This document shows, one piece after another, positions 49,810 through 58,910 of a stretch of 64,000 nucleotides of DNA; the first letter of the stretch is position 1, and every line of letters begins with the position of its first letter. The notes under the pieces were generated by a model. The model did no database searches. It saw only the letters and a list, made by a program, of their open reading frames with translations, and was not told where the DNA came from. The position numbers and the translations under genes were made by a program. Source of the DNA: Spirochaetales bacterium (lineage in GTDB: Bacteria; Spirochaetota; Spirochaetia; Treponematales; UBA12059); the NCBI GenBank assembly GCA_016926955.1, contig JAFGNN010000065.1, forward strand, positions 1 to 64,000. Direction: 5' to 3'.

Positions 49810-50190
49810 TTACGAAAGTTCGACGAGGGTGTCGCCGGTGTTGACGGAGGCGCCGGCCTGAACCCTGAAGGCGGCGACGGTGCCGTCGGCGGGGGCGACG
49901 ATCTCGTTCTCCATCTTCATGGCCTCGAGGATGAGGAGCACGTCGCCGCGCCTGACGGCCTGGCCGGCGGAGGCCTTGAGGGCGGTGATGGTGCCGGGCA
50001 TCGGCGACTTGACGAGCTGCGAGCCGGAGGAGACCGGTGCCGCGGAAGCCGGAGCGGGCGCCGCGGGAGCGGCGGGAGCGGCGGCCGGGGCCGCGACGGG
50101 AGCCGGGGCGGAGGCGGCGCGGGAGCCGCCGAGTTCCTCGACGGCCACGTCGTAGGTCTTGCCGTTGACGGTGATGCGGTACTGCTTCAT
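49810..50190 (-). CDS. mmdC: Biotin carboxyl carrier subunit of the decarboxylase
   Basis: A 126-residue protein. The N-terminal MKQYRITVNGKTYDVAVEE strand pair, an Ala/Pro-rich flexible linker (residues ~25-55), and the C-terminal biotinyl domain with EAMKMENEI, whose Lys is biotinylated. It shuttles CO2 from the carboxyltransferase (MmdA) to the membrane subunit MmdB. The ATG has GGAG with a 7-base spacing. The same carrier could also serve the 5S carboxyltransferase encoded at 58911. Confidence 0.95.
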   Translation of the reverse strand: MKQYRITVNGKTYDVAVEELGGSRAASAPAPVAAPAAAPAAPAAPAPASAAPVSSGSQLVKSPMPGTITALKASAGQAVRRGDVLLILEAMKMENEIVAPADGTVAAFRVQAGASVNTGDTLVELS

Positions 50191-50200
50191 GGAAGTCTCC

Positions 50201-50563
50201 TTAGGCGTGGCGGCGGCCGGAATTTACGGCTCGCGCGATTCTTTCTGCGAAGCCCCAGGCGGGGACATTGACGCCGGCGGGAGTCGACCCGACGGGCGCG
50301 ACTGCCGCGACCCGGAAGCTGCCCGGACTCATGCCGCTCGCGGCGGAAACGGCGGCGGCGATTACGGCGAGGAGTTCGCCCTCGTCGCCGCCTGCGGCTT
50401 GGGCCGCCGGCATGATGACGTTGGCGGGCGCGACGGACGGCACGTGGCCCTGCTTTTTCCGGCCCACGAAAATCAGCTTGAAGAGCTCGAGGACGAACGA
50501 GAGCGCGACGAGCGCGGAGAACACGGTGCCGAAGCCGAGGGCGACGATGAACCAGTCATTCAT
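50201..50563 (-). CDS. mmdD: OadG-family gamma/delta subunit of the decarboxylase
   Basis: A 120-residue protein with one N-terminal membrane helix (FGTVFSALVALSFVLELFKLIF), a linker, and a C-terminal segment (ELLAVIAAAVSAASGM) seen in OadG/MmdD proteins. It anchors and assembles the soluble carboxyltransferase on the membrane pump. It lies nine to ten bases from both neighbours, in the mmdA-D-C-B order known for Na+ pumps. Confidence 0.9.
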   Translation of the reverse strand: MNDWFIVALGFGTVFSALVALSFVLELFKLIFVGRKKQGHVPSVAPANVIMPAAQAAGGDEGELLAVIAAAVSAASGMSPGSFRVAAVAPVGSTPAGVNVPAWGFAERIARAVNSGRRHA

Positions 50564-50572
50564 GGCTGCCCC

Positions 50573-52114
50573 CTACACCGGGAAGTTGCCGTGCTTGCGG
50601 CTCGGGCGCGTCTCGCGCTTGCCCGAGAGCAGGGCCAGGGCGGCGAGGAGGCGGCTCCGCGTGTGCGCGGGCTCGATGACGTCGTCGACATAGCCGCGCG
50701 CCGCGGCCTTGTACGGGTTCGCGAAGGACTTCTTGTACTCCTCGATCTTCTCCTTGCGCGCGGCGGCGGGGTCGGCGGCTTCCTCGATCTCCTTCTTGAA
50801 GATGATGTTGGCCGCGCCGTCGGGACCCATGACCGCGATCTCCGCGCTCGGCCAGGCGAAGACCTGGTCCGCGCCGAGGTGCTTGGAGCACATGGCGATG
50901 TAGGCGCCGCCGTAGGCCTTGCGCACGATGACGGTCAGCTTGGGCACCGTCGCCTCGCTGTAGGCGTAGAGCAGCTTTGCGCCGTGGCGGATGACGCCGC
51001 CGTGCTCCTGGCCGACGCCGGGCAGGTAGCCCGCGGTGTCGGAGAGGGTCAGGAGGGGGACGTTGAACGCGTCGCAGGTGCGGATGAAGCGGCTGGCCTT
51101 GTCGGAGGCGTTGATGTCGAGCACGCCGGCCATGACCGCCGGCTGGTTCGCGACGACGCCGACCGAGCGGCCGCCGAGGCGCGCGAAACCGATGACGATG
51201 TTCTTCGCGTAGTCGCCCATCACTTCCATGAAATCCCCGGCGTCGACGAGGCCCTCGATGATGCGGCGCACGTCGTAAGGCTTGTTCGGCTGGTCCGGGA
51301 TGATGTCGGCGAGGGCGGAAGGATCGACGGGCGGCTCGGCGAAGGCCGCGAGCGGGGCGTCCTCGAGGTTGTTCTGCGGCAGGAACGAGAGCAGGCGGCG
51401 GATGGCCGCGAGGGTCGCGTCCTCGTTCTCGAAGCGGAGATGGGCCACGCCCGACTTCTCGCAGTGGACGTGGGAGCCGCCCAAGTCCTCGGCGGAGACG
51501 TCCTCGCCGGTCACGGCCTTGATGACCTGGGGCCCGGTGATGAACATGTTGGAGGACTTGTCGGTCATCAGTATGAAGTCGGTCAGCGCCGGGGAGTACA
51601 CCGCGCCGCCGGCGCAGGGGCCCATGATGACCGAAATCTGCGGTATGACGCCCGAGGCGACGGTGTTCCTGAAGAAGATGTCGCCGTATCCCGACAACGC
51701 GTCGACGCCTTCTTGAATGCGGGCGCCGCCGGAGTCGTTGATGCCGACGAGCGGGATGCCGACCTTGACGGCCAGGTCCATGACCTTGCAGATCTTGGCC
51801 GCGTGCATCTCGCCGAGCGAGCCGCCGATGACGGTGAAGTCCTGCGCGAACACCGCCACCTGGCGGCCGTCCACGAGGCCGTAGCCCACCACGACGCCTT
51901 CGCCCGGCGCGTCAACCTCGTTCATGCCGAGCTCGACGGCGCGGTGTTCCACGAAGGCGTCCACCTCGACGAAGCTGCCCGGGTCCATGAGGGCCTCGAT
52001 GCGTTCGCGCGCGGTCTTCTTGCCCTTTTGGTGCTGGGCGTCGACGCGCTTCGGTCCGCCGCCGGCGACTATCTTCGCCCGCGCTTCCTCGAGCCGCTTG
52101 ATCTTCTCTTCCAT
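50573..52114 (-). CDS. mmdA: Methylmalonyl-CoA decarboxylase alpha subunit (carboxyltransferase)
   Basis: A 513-residue crotonase-fold carboxyltransferase, homologous to propionyl-CoA carboxylase beta and the 12S transcarboxylase subunit. Acyl-CoA-binding features include ARERIEALMDPGSFVEVD, GINDSGGARIQEGVDALSGYGDIF and SVIMGPCAGGAVYSPALTDFILM. Biotin-site features include LLTLSDTAGYLPGVGQEHGGVIRHGAKLLYAYSEATVPKLTVI and KAYGGAYIAM. It moves the methylmalonyl carboxyl to biotin. The ATG has GGAG; the next genes encode its partner subunits. Confidence 0.96.
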   Translation of the reverse strand: MEEKIKRLEEARAKIVAGGGPKRVDAQHQKGKKTARERIEALMDPGSFVEVDAFVEHRAVELGMNEVDAPGEGVVVGYGLVDGRQVAVFAQDFTVIGGSLGEMHAAKICKVMDLAVKVGIPLVGINDSGGARIQEGVDALSGYGDIFFRNTVASGVIPQISVIMGPCAGGAVYSPALTDFILMTDKSSNMFITGPQVIKAVTGEDVSAEDLGGSHVHCEKSGVAHLRFENEDATLAAIRRLLSFLPQNNLEDAPLAAFAEPPVDPSALADIIPDQPNKPYDVRRIIEGLVDAGDFMEVMGDYAKNIVIGFARLGGRSVGVVANQPAVMAGVLDINASDKASRFIRTCDAFNVPLLTLSDTAGYLPGVGQEHGGVIRHGAKLLYAYSEATVPKLTVIVRKAYGGAYIAMCSKHLGADQVFAWPSAEIAVMGPDGAANIIFKKEIEEAADPAAARKEKIEEYKKSFANPYKAAARGYVDDVIEPAHTRSRLLAALALLSGKRETRPSRKHGNFPV

Positions 52115-52128
52115 GTGTAACTCCGTTG

Positions 52129-52536
52129 TTACGCCTCGTCGCGCTGGCAGAGCTCGACGAGGACGCCGTTGGTCGCTTTGGGATGGAGGAACGCTATCTT
52201 CGCGCCGCCCGCGCCGTAGCGCGGTTTTTCGTCGATCAGGCGGACGCCCTTGGCTTTGAGCTCGGCCAGGGTCGCCTCGAGGTCGTCGACGCGGAAGGCG
52301 ATATGCTGGACGCCAGCGCCGCGCGCCTCGATATGCTTTGCGATCGGGCCGTCGCTCGCCGTGGACTCGAGCAGCTCGACCTCCGTGTCTCCGACGGGCA
52401 GGAAGGCGGTCTTCACCTTCTGCTCCTCGACGGTCTCGGTGCCGGCCAGCTTGAGGCCGAGCAGGTCGGTATAGATCTTGAGGGTCTCTTCCAGGTTCGA
52501 CACCGCGATGCCGATGTGGTCTACCTTGAGCACCAT
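52129..52536 (-). CDS. mce: Methylmalonyl-CoA epimerase
   Basis: A 135-residue vicinal-oxygen-chelate enzyme that interconverts (R)- and (S)-methylmalonyl-CoA. Metal ligands are visible at the start (KVDHIGIAV), in GVQHIAFRVDD and in the C-terminal LVELCQR. It links the mutase (R-isomer) with the decarboxylase (S-isomer), exactly its place in the gene order between meaB and mmdA. Confidence 0.96.
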   Translation of the reverse strand: MVLKVDHIGIAVSNLEETLKIYTDLLGLKLAGTETVEEQKVKTAFLPVGDTEVELLESTASDGPIAKHIEARGAGVQHIAFRVDDLEATLAELKAKGVRLIDEKPRYGAGGAKIAFLHPKATNGVLVELCQRDEA

Positions 52537-52556
52537 GCTTTCAGTCTCCCGCTTGT

Positions 52557-53666
52557 TCAGGGCTGTTCTCCGGACTGTACCGCGAGCGGTGATCCGGAGC
52601 TTGACAGGATTCTTTCGAGTGTCTCGAGGGCATCATAGAGATCGCGTTCGCGTGTGGCAAGCTCCCCGGCCAGCTTGAGGAGCTCCGCGCCGGCGGGCCC
52701 CGCCTCGAGCCGCGCGAGCACGCGGGCGGCGAGCGCTGCCTTGAGCTCAGTGGCGGCGTTGGACTTCCTGCGCAGTTCGAGCTGGCCCGATTCGGTCAAC
52801 TTCGCCCGGTGCGCCTCGATCGCGTCGACAAGGGCCTCGACGCCCTCGCCCGTCTCCGCGACGGTCTTGAGCACGGGCGGGAGTTTCGCGAGGAAGGCGT
52901 GAGGATCCTCGTCCGGGGCGCCCGCGGCGGCTGCCGTGTTCGCGGGAGAAGCTGCGTGATGGACACCCCCCGAGGCGATGGCGCGCGCGCCCGCTGCAGT
53001 GTTCACCCAGGCGGTTTCCAGCATGGCGCGGATCTCGCGCACCACGCGGTCGGCCCCGTCGCGGTCGGCCTTGTTGACGACGAAGACATCGCCGATCTCC
53101 ATGACGCCGGCCTTGATGGCCTGGATGTCGTCGCCGAGTCCCGGCACCGACACGAGCACGACCGAGTCGGCGAGCTTGACGATGTCCACCTCGGACTGGC
53201 CGACACCCACCGTCTCGATGACGACGCGCTCGTAGCCGGCCGCGTCGAGGATGCGCACGGTTTCCGCGCAGGCCTTCGAGAGGCCGCCGAGCGAGCCGCG
53301 GGTCGCCAGGGAGCGGATGAAGACGCCCTCGTCGAGGGCGCGGCCCTGCATGCGGATGCGGTCGCCGAGCACGGCGCCGCCTGAGTACGGGCTCGAGGGG
53401 TCGACCGCGACGACGCCGACCTTGAGGCCGCGTTCGCGGTACGCCTTTACGAGCTTGTCGACGAGGGTGCTTTTCCCCGAGCCGGGCGGGCCGGTGACCC
53501 CGACGACGTGGGCCTTACCGGTGTGCCGGTGGAGGAGGCGGAGCGCCGCCTCGACGCCGGGGTCCGCGGATTCGGCGCGGGTGATGGCGCGCGCGATGGT
53601 CCGGGCGTCGCCGGCCCTGATCAGGGCGACGACGCCTTCGGGATCGGGCGCGCCTCGATCAGCCAT
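52557..53666 (-). CDS. meaB: MeaB/ArgK-type GTPase, methylmalonyl-CoA mutase chaperone
   Basis: A 369-residue G3E GTPase that loads and protects the B12 cofactor of methylmalonyl-CoA mutase. P-loop GPPGSGKSTLVDKL, DPSSPYSGGAVLGDRIRM, switch ETVGVGQSEVDI and NKADRDGADRV are all present. An Ala/Gly-rich insert of ~30 residues (around AAGARAIASGGVHHAASPANTAAAAGAP) follows the NKAD motif and is not usual. It sits five bases downstream of the B12-binding mutase subunit. Confidence 0.96.
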   Translation of the reverse strand: MADRGAPDPEGVVALIRAGDARTIARAITRAESADPGVEAALRLLHRHTGKAHVVGVTGPPGSGKSTLVDKLVKAYRERGLKVGVVAVDPSSPYSGGAVLGDRIRMQGRALDEGVFIRSLATRGSLGGLSKACAETVRILDAAGYERVVIETVGVGQSEVDIVKLADSVVLVSVPGLGDDIQAIKAGVMEIGDVFVVNKADRDGADRVVREIRAMLETAWVNTAAGARAIASGGVHHAASPANTAAAAGAPDEDPHAFLAKLPPVLKTVAETGEGVEALVDAIEAHRAKLTESGQLELRRKSNAATELKAALAARVLARLEAGPAGAELLKLAGELATRERDLYDALETLERILSSSGSPLAVQSGEQP

Positions 53667-53671
53667 CGGAC

Positions 53672-54067
53672 TCAGCGCTTGAGGTGAGTCCGGATGAACT
53701 CCACCGTGGTCGCCGTCGGGGTGCCCGGACCGAAGATGGCGGCGATGCCCCTGGACTTGAGGAACTCGTAATCCCCTTCAGGGATGACGCCGCCGCCGAT
53801 GACGAGCACGTCGTCCACCTTCTTCTCCGCGAGCAGCTCGGTGACACGGGGGAAGAGGTGGTTGTGCGCGCCCGACAGGATGCTCATGGCGATGACGTCG
53901 ACGTCCTCCTGGACGGCCGCCTGCACGATCTGCTCGGGCGTCTGCCTGAGTCCGGTGTAGACCACCTCCATGCCGGCGTCGCGGAGGGCGCGGGCGATCA
54001 CCTTGGCGCCGCGGTCGTGTCCGTCGAGGCCGGGCTTCGCGACCAGCACGCGTATGGTTCGTTCCAT
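53672..54067 (-). CDS. Methylmalonyl-CoA mutase, B12-binding small subunit
   Basis: A 131-residue cobalamin-binding domain with the base-off DxHxxG motif ([15 protein letters not shown]), the SILSGAH loop and [13 protein letters not shown]. It forms the split mutase with the large subunit encoded just upstream. I prefer ATG 54067, which has GGGAG six bases upstream; the track ATG at 54073 abuts the GGGAG. Confidence 0.96.
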   Translation of the reverse strand: MERTIRVLVAKPGLDGHDRGAKVIARALRDAGMEVVYTGLRQTPEQIVQAAVQEDVDVIAMSILSGAHNHLFPRVTELLAEKKVDDVLVIGGGVIPEGDYEFLKSRGIAAIFGPGTPTATTVEFIRTHLKR

Positions 54068-54079
54068 CTGCATCTCCCG

Positions 54080-55747
<1,668 letters not shown>

Positions 55748-55772
55748 CGTTTCCTCCGCTTCGCTTTCGGCT

Positions 55773-56306
55773 TCAGGACGCGGCCGCGGCGGCGATTTCC
55801 CAGCCGCGGCGGAGCGCCTTCAGGTTGAGGTCCTCGGTGCCCTTCGGCACGCGGTTCTTGACGGCGGTCTCGAGGGTGGGCAGGTCGACCGCGCCGGAGA
55901 CGCGGCCGAGGACGCCGAGCGCCACGATGTTCGCCACGACCTTCTTGCCGAGCTCGTCGGCGGCGGTCGAGAGGATGGGAACGCGGACCGTGCGCGCGGA
56001 AACCTCGGAGGACTCGGGAACGCTCGCGTCGACGATGACGAGTCCCTTGCCCATGAGCTTGCCGTAGGTGCGATAGGCTTCCGCGGTCAGCGCCAGGAGG
56101 AAGTCGGGATCGATGGCCTTCGGATAGTCGATGTCGTCCTCCGACACCACCACCTCGGCTTTCGAGGCGCCGCCGCGGGCCTCGGGCCCGTAGCTCTGCG
56201 TCTGGACCGCGTTCTTGCCCTCGAGGATGGCGGCCTCGGCAAGCACGATGCCCGCCAGGAGGAGCCCCTGTCCGCCCGAGCCGCTCAGTCGGAATTCTGT
56301 TCGCAT
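55773..56306 (-). CDS. korC: 2-oxoacid:ferredoxin oxidoreductase, gamma subunit
   Basis: A 177-residue gamma-type subunit with [51 protein letters not shown], the conserved start of Kor/Por gamma chains. The track frame to 57095 is a shadow of korB; ATG 56306 is inside the korB end, overlapping by 22 bases. It completes the korDABC set. Confidence 0.95.
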   Translation of the reverse strand: MRTEFRLSGSGGQGLLLAGIVLAEAAILEGKNAVQTQSYGPEARGGASKAEVVVSEDDIDYPKAIDPDFLLALTAEAYRTYGKLMGKGLVIVDASVPESSEVSARTVRVPILSTAADELGKKVVANIVALGVLGRVSGAVDLPTLETAVKNRVPKGTEDLNLKALRRGWEIAAAAAS

Positions 56307-57145
56307 CCGCGAAGCCCTCCGTCGATGTTCTTCCAGGCGCGGCGCACCTTGGCGGTGGCCTTGAGGTACTCGTCGCAGTACTCGGGCTGCGACGAGCGGT
56401 GGAGCTCGCCGATGAGGAGCTTGCCCTGCACCTTCTCCGGCGGCAGGGCGGCGGCCGCCTTGGCGTTGACCGTGCGGCCCTTGATCCACTCGAGCATGTC
56501 CACGGCCGAGCCGATCTTGTTCTTCCTTCCCATGTAGGTGGGGCACTGGCTCAGCGCTTCGACCACCGAGAAGCCCTTGTTCTGCAGGGCCTGCTCGAGA
56601 AGGTCTATCAGCATGGGCACGTGGAAGCTGGTGCCGCGGGCCACGTAGGTGGCGCCGGCCGCCTTCGCGAGCTCGGCGAGGTCGAAGTCGCGCTCGGAGT
56701 TGCCGTAGGGCGCGGTGGTGGCGAGCATGCCCTTCGGCGTCATCGGCGAGTACTGGCCGCTCGTCATGCCGTAGATGTTGTTGTTCATGACGATGGTGGT
56801 GATGTCTATGTTGCGGCGCGCCGCATGTATGAAATGGTTTCCGCCTATGGCCGTGCAGTCCCCGTCGCCGGTCATGACGATGACCTTGAGGTCGGGGCGG
56901 GCCACCTTGAGGCCCGTTGCGAACGCGAGGGCGCGGCCATGCGCGGTGTGCAGGGTGTCGAAATCGAGGTAGCCGACCGCGCGGCTCGAGCAGCCGATGC
57001 CGGAAACGAGGATGAGCTTGTTCTTGTCGAGCCCGAGGCGGTCGATGGCGCGGATCAGGGCGCCGGTGATGGTGCCGTGGCCGCAACCCGGGCACCAGAT
57101 GTGCGGCAGGCGGTCCTGGCGGAAGTAGGAAAGGGTCTCGCTCAT
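56285..57145 (-). CDS. korB: 2-oxoacid:ferredoxin oxidoreductase, beta (TPP) subunit
   Basis: A 286-residue thiamine-pyrophosphate subunit. CPGCGHGTI near the N-terminus, the TPP motif GDGDCTAIGGNHFIHAARRNIDITTIVMNNNIYGMT and GQYSPMTP are the family marks. It binds TPP and, with cysteines including CPGC and CSS, a 4Fe-4S cluster. It cleaves 2-oxoglutarate (or a related 2-oxoacid) to give the acyl-CoA and reduced ferredoxin. It overlaps korA by four bases. Confidence 0.95.
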   Translation of the reverse strand: MSETLSYFRQDRLPHIWCPGCGHGTITGALIRAIDRLGLDKNKLILVSGIGCSSRAVGYLDFDTLHTAHGRALAFATGLKVARPDLKVIVMTGDGDCTAIGGNHFIHAARRNIDITTIVMNNNIYGMTSGQYSPMTPKGMLATTAPYGNSERDFDLAELAKAAGATYVARGTSFHVPMLIDLLEQALQNKGFSVVEALSQCPTYMGRKNKIGSAVDMLEWIKGRTVNAKAAAALPPEKVQGKLLIGELHRSSQPEYCDEYLKATAKVRRAWKNIDGGLRGCEQNSD

Positions 57146-58278
57146 TTCGCCGCCTCCATGATCGCGGTGAAGATCTCCTCGGGACGGAAGAGCTCGCCGT
57201 TCACCTTCGAGACGCGGACGACCTTGGCGCTGCAGCGGGAGGCGCGCTCCACCTCGAGCGCTACCTGCCCGAGGTTCATCTCCGGCACGACGATGGCCTT
57301 GACCCGTTTCGAAAGCTCGAGAACCTCGTCGTGGGGAAAGGGCCAGATGGTCCTGAGTCGCAGCATGCCCGCCTTGACGCCGGCAGCGCGCGCCTTCCGG
57401 ACGGCTGAGAGCGCGCTCATGGCGGACGAGCCGAAGGAGACGACGGCGACCTCGCAGTCGTCGAGGCTCTCGGTGACGTAGTCGCGGATTTCGGTTTCGT
57501 GGCGGTCGATCTTGGCGGCCAGGCGGCGCATCAGGCGGTCGGCGACCTCGGGCTTGTTCGAGGGAAAGCCCGTCTCGTCGTGGAACAGGCCCGTGACATG
57601 CCAGCGGTAGCCTTCGCCGAAGGGCGCCATCGGCGGAACCCCGCCGTCGACGTCGGCCTCGTAGGGTTTGTAGCCGACGCGCGACTTCGGCGCCGGGCGG
57701 TTCTCGATGACCAGCTCGGAGGCGTCGGGCAGCTCGACCTTTTCGCGCATGTGGCCGATGACCTCATCCATGAGGACCACCGCGGGCACGCGGTAGCGCT
57801 CGGAGAGGTTGAAGGCGCGCACCGTCAGCTCAAAGCATTCCTTGACGTTGCCGGGCGAGAGCACGACAACCGGATGGTCGCCGTGGGTTCCCCAACGCGC
57901 CTGCATCACGTCGCCCTGGGCGGGGCTCGTGGGCATGCCGGTCGAAGGTCCGACACGCTGGACGTTGACGAAGACGACGGGCACCTCGCAGAGCGAGGCG
58001 TAGCCGAGCAGTTCCTGCATGAGCGAGAAGCCGGGGCCGCTCGTCGCGGTCATCGCCTTCTTGCCGGTCAGCGAGGCGCCGATGATGGCGGCCGCGCTGG
58101 CGATCTCGTCCTCCATCTGGATGAACGAGCCGCCTACTTTCGGGAGTTCCTCCGCGCAGAGCTCGGCGATCTCGGTGCTCGGCGTGATCGGATAACCGGC
58201 GTAGAACTCCAGCCCGGCGGCGAGGGCGCCGACCGTGCAAGCCTCGTTGCCCTGCATGAGCTTGACGGTCTTAGGCAT
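57142..58278 (-). CDS. korA: 2-oxoacid:ferredoxin oxidoreductase, alpha subunit
   Basis: A 378-residue subunit with GNEACTVGALAAGLEFYAGYPITPSTEIAE, EDEIASAAAIIGASLTGKKAMTATSGPGFSLMQELLGYA and QRVGPSTGMPTSPAQGDVMQARWGTHGDHP, the KorA/VorB pattern. Substrate choice between 2-oxoglutarate and branched-chain 2-oxoacids cannot be read with certainty. The downstream succinyl-CoA-using mutase favours 2-oxoglutarate. It overlaps korD by eight bases. Confidence 0.95.
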   Translation of the reverse strand: MPKTVKLMQGNEACTVGALAAGLEFYAGYPITPSTEIAELCAEELPKVGGSFIQMEDEIASAAAIIGASLTGKKAMTATSGPGFSLMQELLGYASLCEVPVVFVNVQRVGPSTGMPTSPAQGDVMQARWGTHGDHPVVVLSPGNVKECFELTVRAFNLSERYRVPAVVLMDEVIGHMREKVELPDASELVIENRPAPKSRVGYKPYEADVDGGVPPMAPFGEGYRWHVTGLFHDETGFPSNKPEVADRLMRRLAAKIDRHETEIRDYVTESLDDCEVAVVSFGSSAMSALSAVRKARAAGVKAGMLRLRTIWPFPHDEVLELSKRVKAIVVPEMNLGQVALEVERASRCSAKVVRVSKVNGELFRPEEIFTAIMEAAK

Positions 58279-58543
58279 GATGGGCCTCCGGGGGAACCTG
58301 CAGGTCGACGACGTGATCGTCCGGCGAAGGGGCTTGCGCCGCGTCGCGCGGCTTCACCTCGATGGCGAAGTCCGGACAGCGGAGCTCGCACATGAGGCAG
58401 CCGATGCAGTCGTCGGGCCGGGCGGCGAAAACCTTCCCGTCCCTGAGCTCGAGGACCTTCTTCGGGCAGTACGCGACGCAGATGTTGCAGCCCTTGCAGA
58501 ACTTTTCCCTGATCAGGTGACGGTAGAATTTCTTGTCGCTCAT
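58271..58543 (-). CDS. korD: 2-oxoacid:ferredoxin oxidoreductase, delta (ferredoxin) subunit
   Basis: A 90-residue ferredoxin-like subunit with two 4Fe-4S motifs, CKGCNICVAYCP and CIGCLMCELRCP. It carries electrons from KorB to free ferredoxin. The track frame starts at 58729, which would translate the leader hairpins. ATG 58543 (MSDKKFYRHLI) is the natural start. It is the first gene of the twelve-gene operon. Confidence 0.94.
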   Translation of the reverse strand: MSDKKFYRHLIREKFCKGCNICVAYCPKKVLELRDGKVFAARPDDCIGCLMCELRCPDFAIEVKPRDAAQAPSPDDHVVDLQVPPEAHHA

Positions 58544-58567
58544 GGCGCTCTCTCGTTGGGATCGGCT

Positions 58568-58632
58568 CCGTCCCGACCGGGACGGTCCGCGACGCGCCGG
58601 TTCAGGATACGGACTTCCCCTGGGGGAATCCG
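58568..58632 (-). promoter_or_regulatory. Structured leader of the kor-mcm-mmd operon
   Basis: The ~120-base leader between the promoter and korD holds two hairpins: CCGTCCC/GGGACGG (58568-58585) and CGGAcTTCCCC/GGGGAATCCG (58610-58632). The first is nearly identical to one in the rpsF leader. No cobalamin riboswitch signature is visible. The 367-base gap 58544-58910 holds only this leader, the kor promoter, an AT-rich stretch near 58744-58759, and the 5S-gene promoter. Confidence 0.45.
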
Positions 58633-58671
58633 ACCTGGATCGCGGCCTTCGTCTGCATGATGCGTGCGTTG

Positions 58672-58700
58672 AGTGTACTCGAGGAATTTCGGACTGTAAA
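58672..58700 (-). promoter_or_regulatory. Promoter of the kor-mcm-mmd operon
   Basis: On the minus strand TTTACA (58695-58700), a 17-base spacer and TACACT (58672-58677). Transcription should start near 58665. Confidence 0.7.
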
Positions 58701-58829
58701 GCCGGAAAGCGTTCCCGCGGCGTCGCCATCGAACCTAACTCCTTTTAATAATTATACATCCTGAAGGCATGACGATGCGGGACCCGGTCTCCACGGCCAC
58801 ATGCCGGGATCTGGCTCCGTCGGCTCCGG

Positions 58830-58858
58830 TTCACACTCAAAAGGAAGGGCGCTATACT
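58830..58858 (+). promoter_or_regulatory. Promoter of the 5S carboxyltransferase gene
   Basis: TTCACA (58830-58835), 17-base spacer, TATACT (58853-58858). The leader of ~45 bases ends with AGGAGG before the ATG at 58911. Confidence 0.7.
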
Positions 58859-58910
58859 TGACCGAGCGCCGTTTCAGAAGGGCGCCTTCAGCACGCCAGG
58901 AGGCCACTAC

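Noticed and set aside
50159-52120. 653-residue plus-strand ORF
   Set aside because: Antisense shadow of mmdA and mmdD, rich in Val/Arg/Asp/Gly with no domain pattern.
55773-57095. 440-residue fusion of korB and korC frames
   Set aside because: The first 260 residues are korB read in another frame; korC starts at ATG 56306 with its own family N-terminus.
58544-58671. Cobalamin riboswitch in the leader of the B12-dependent mutase operon
   Set aside because: Looked for the conserved B12 box and junction; the leader is only ~120 bases with two simple hairpins and no such motif.
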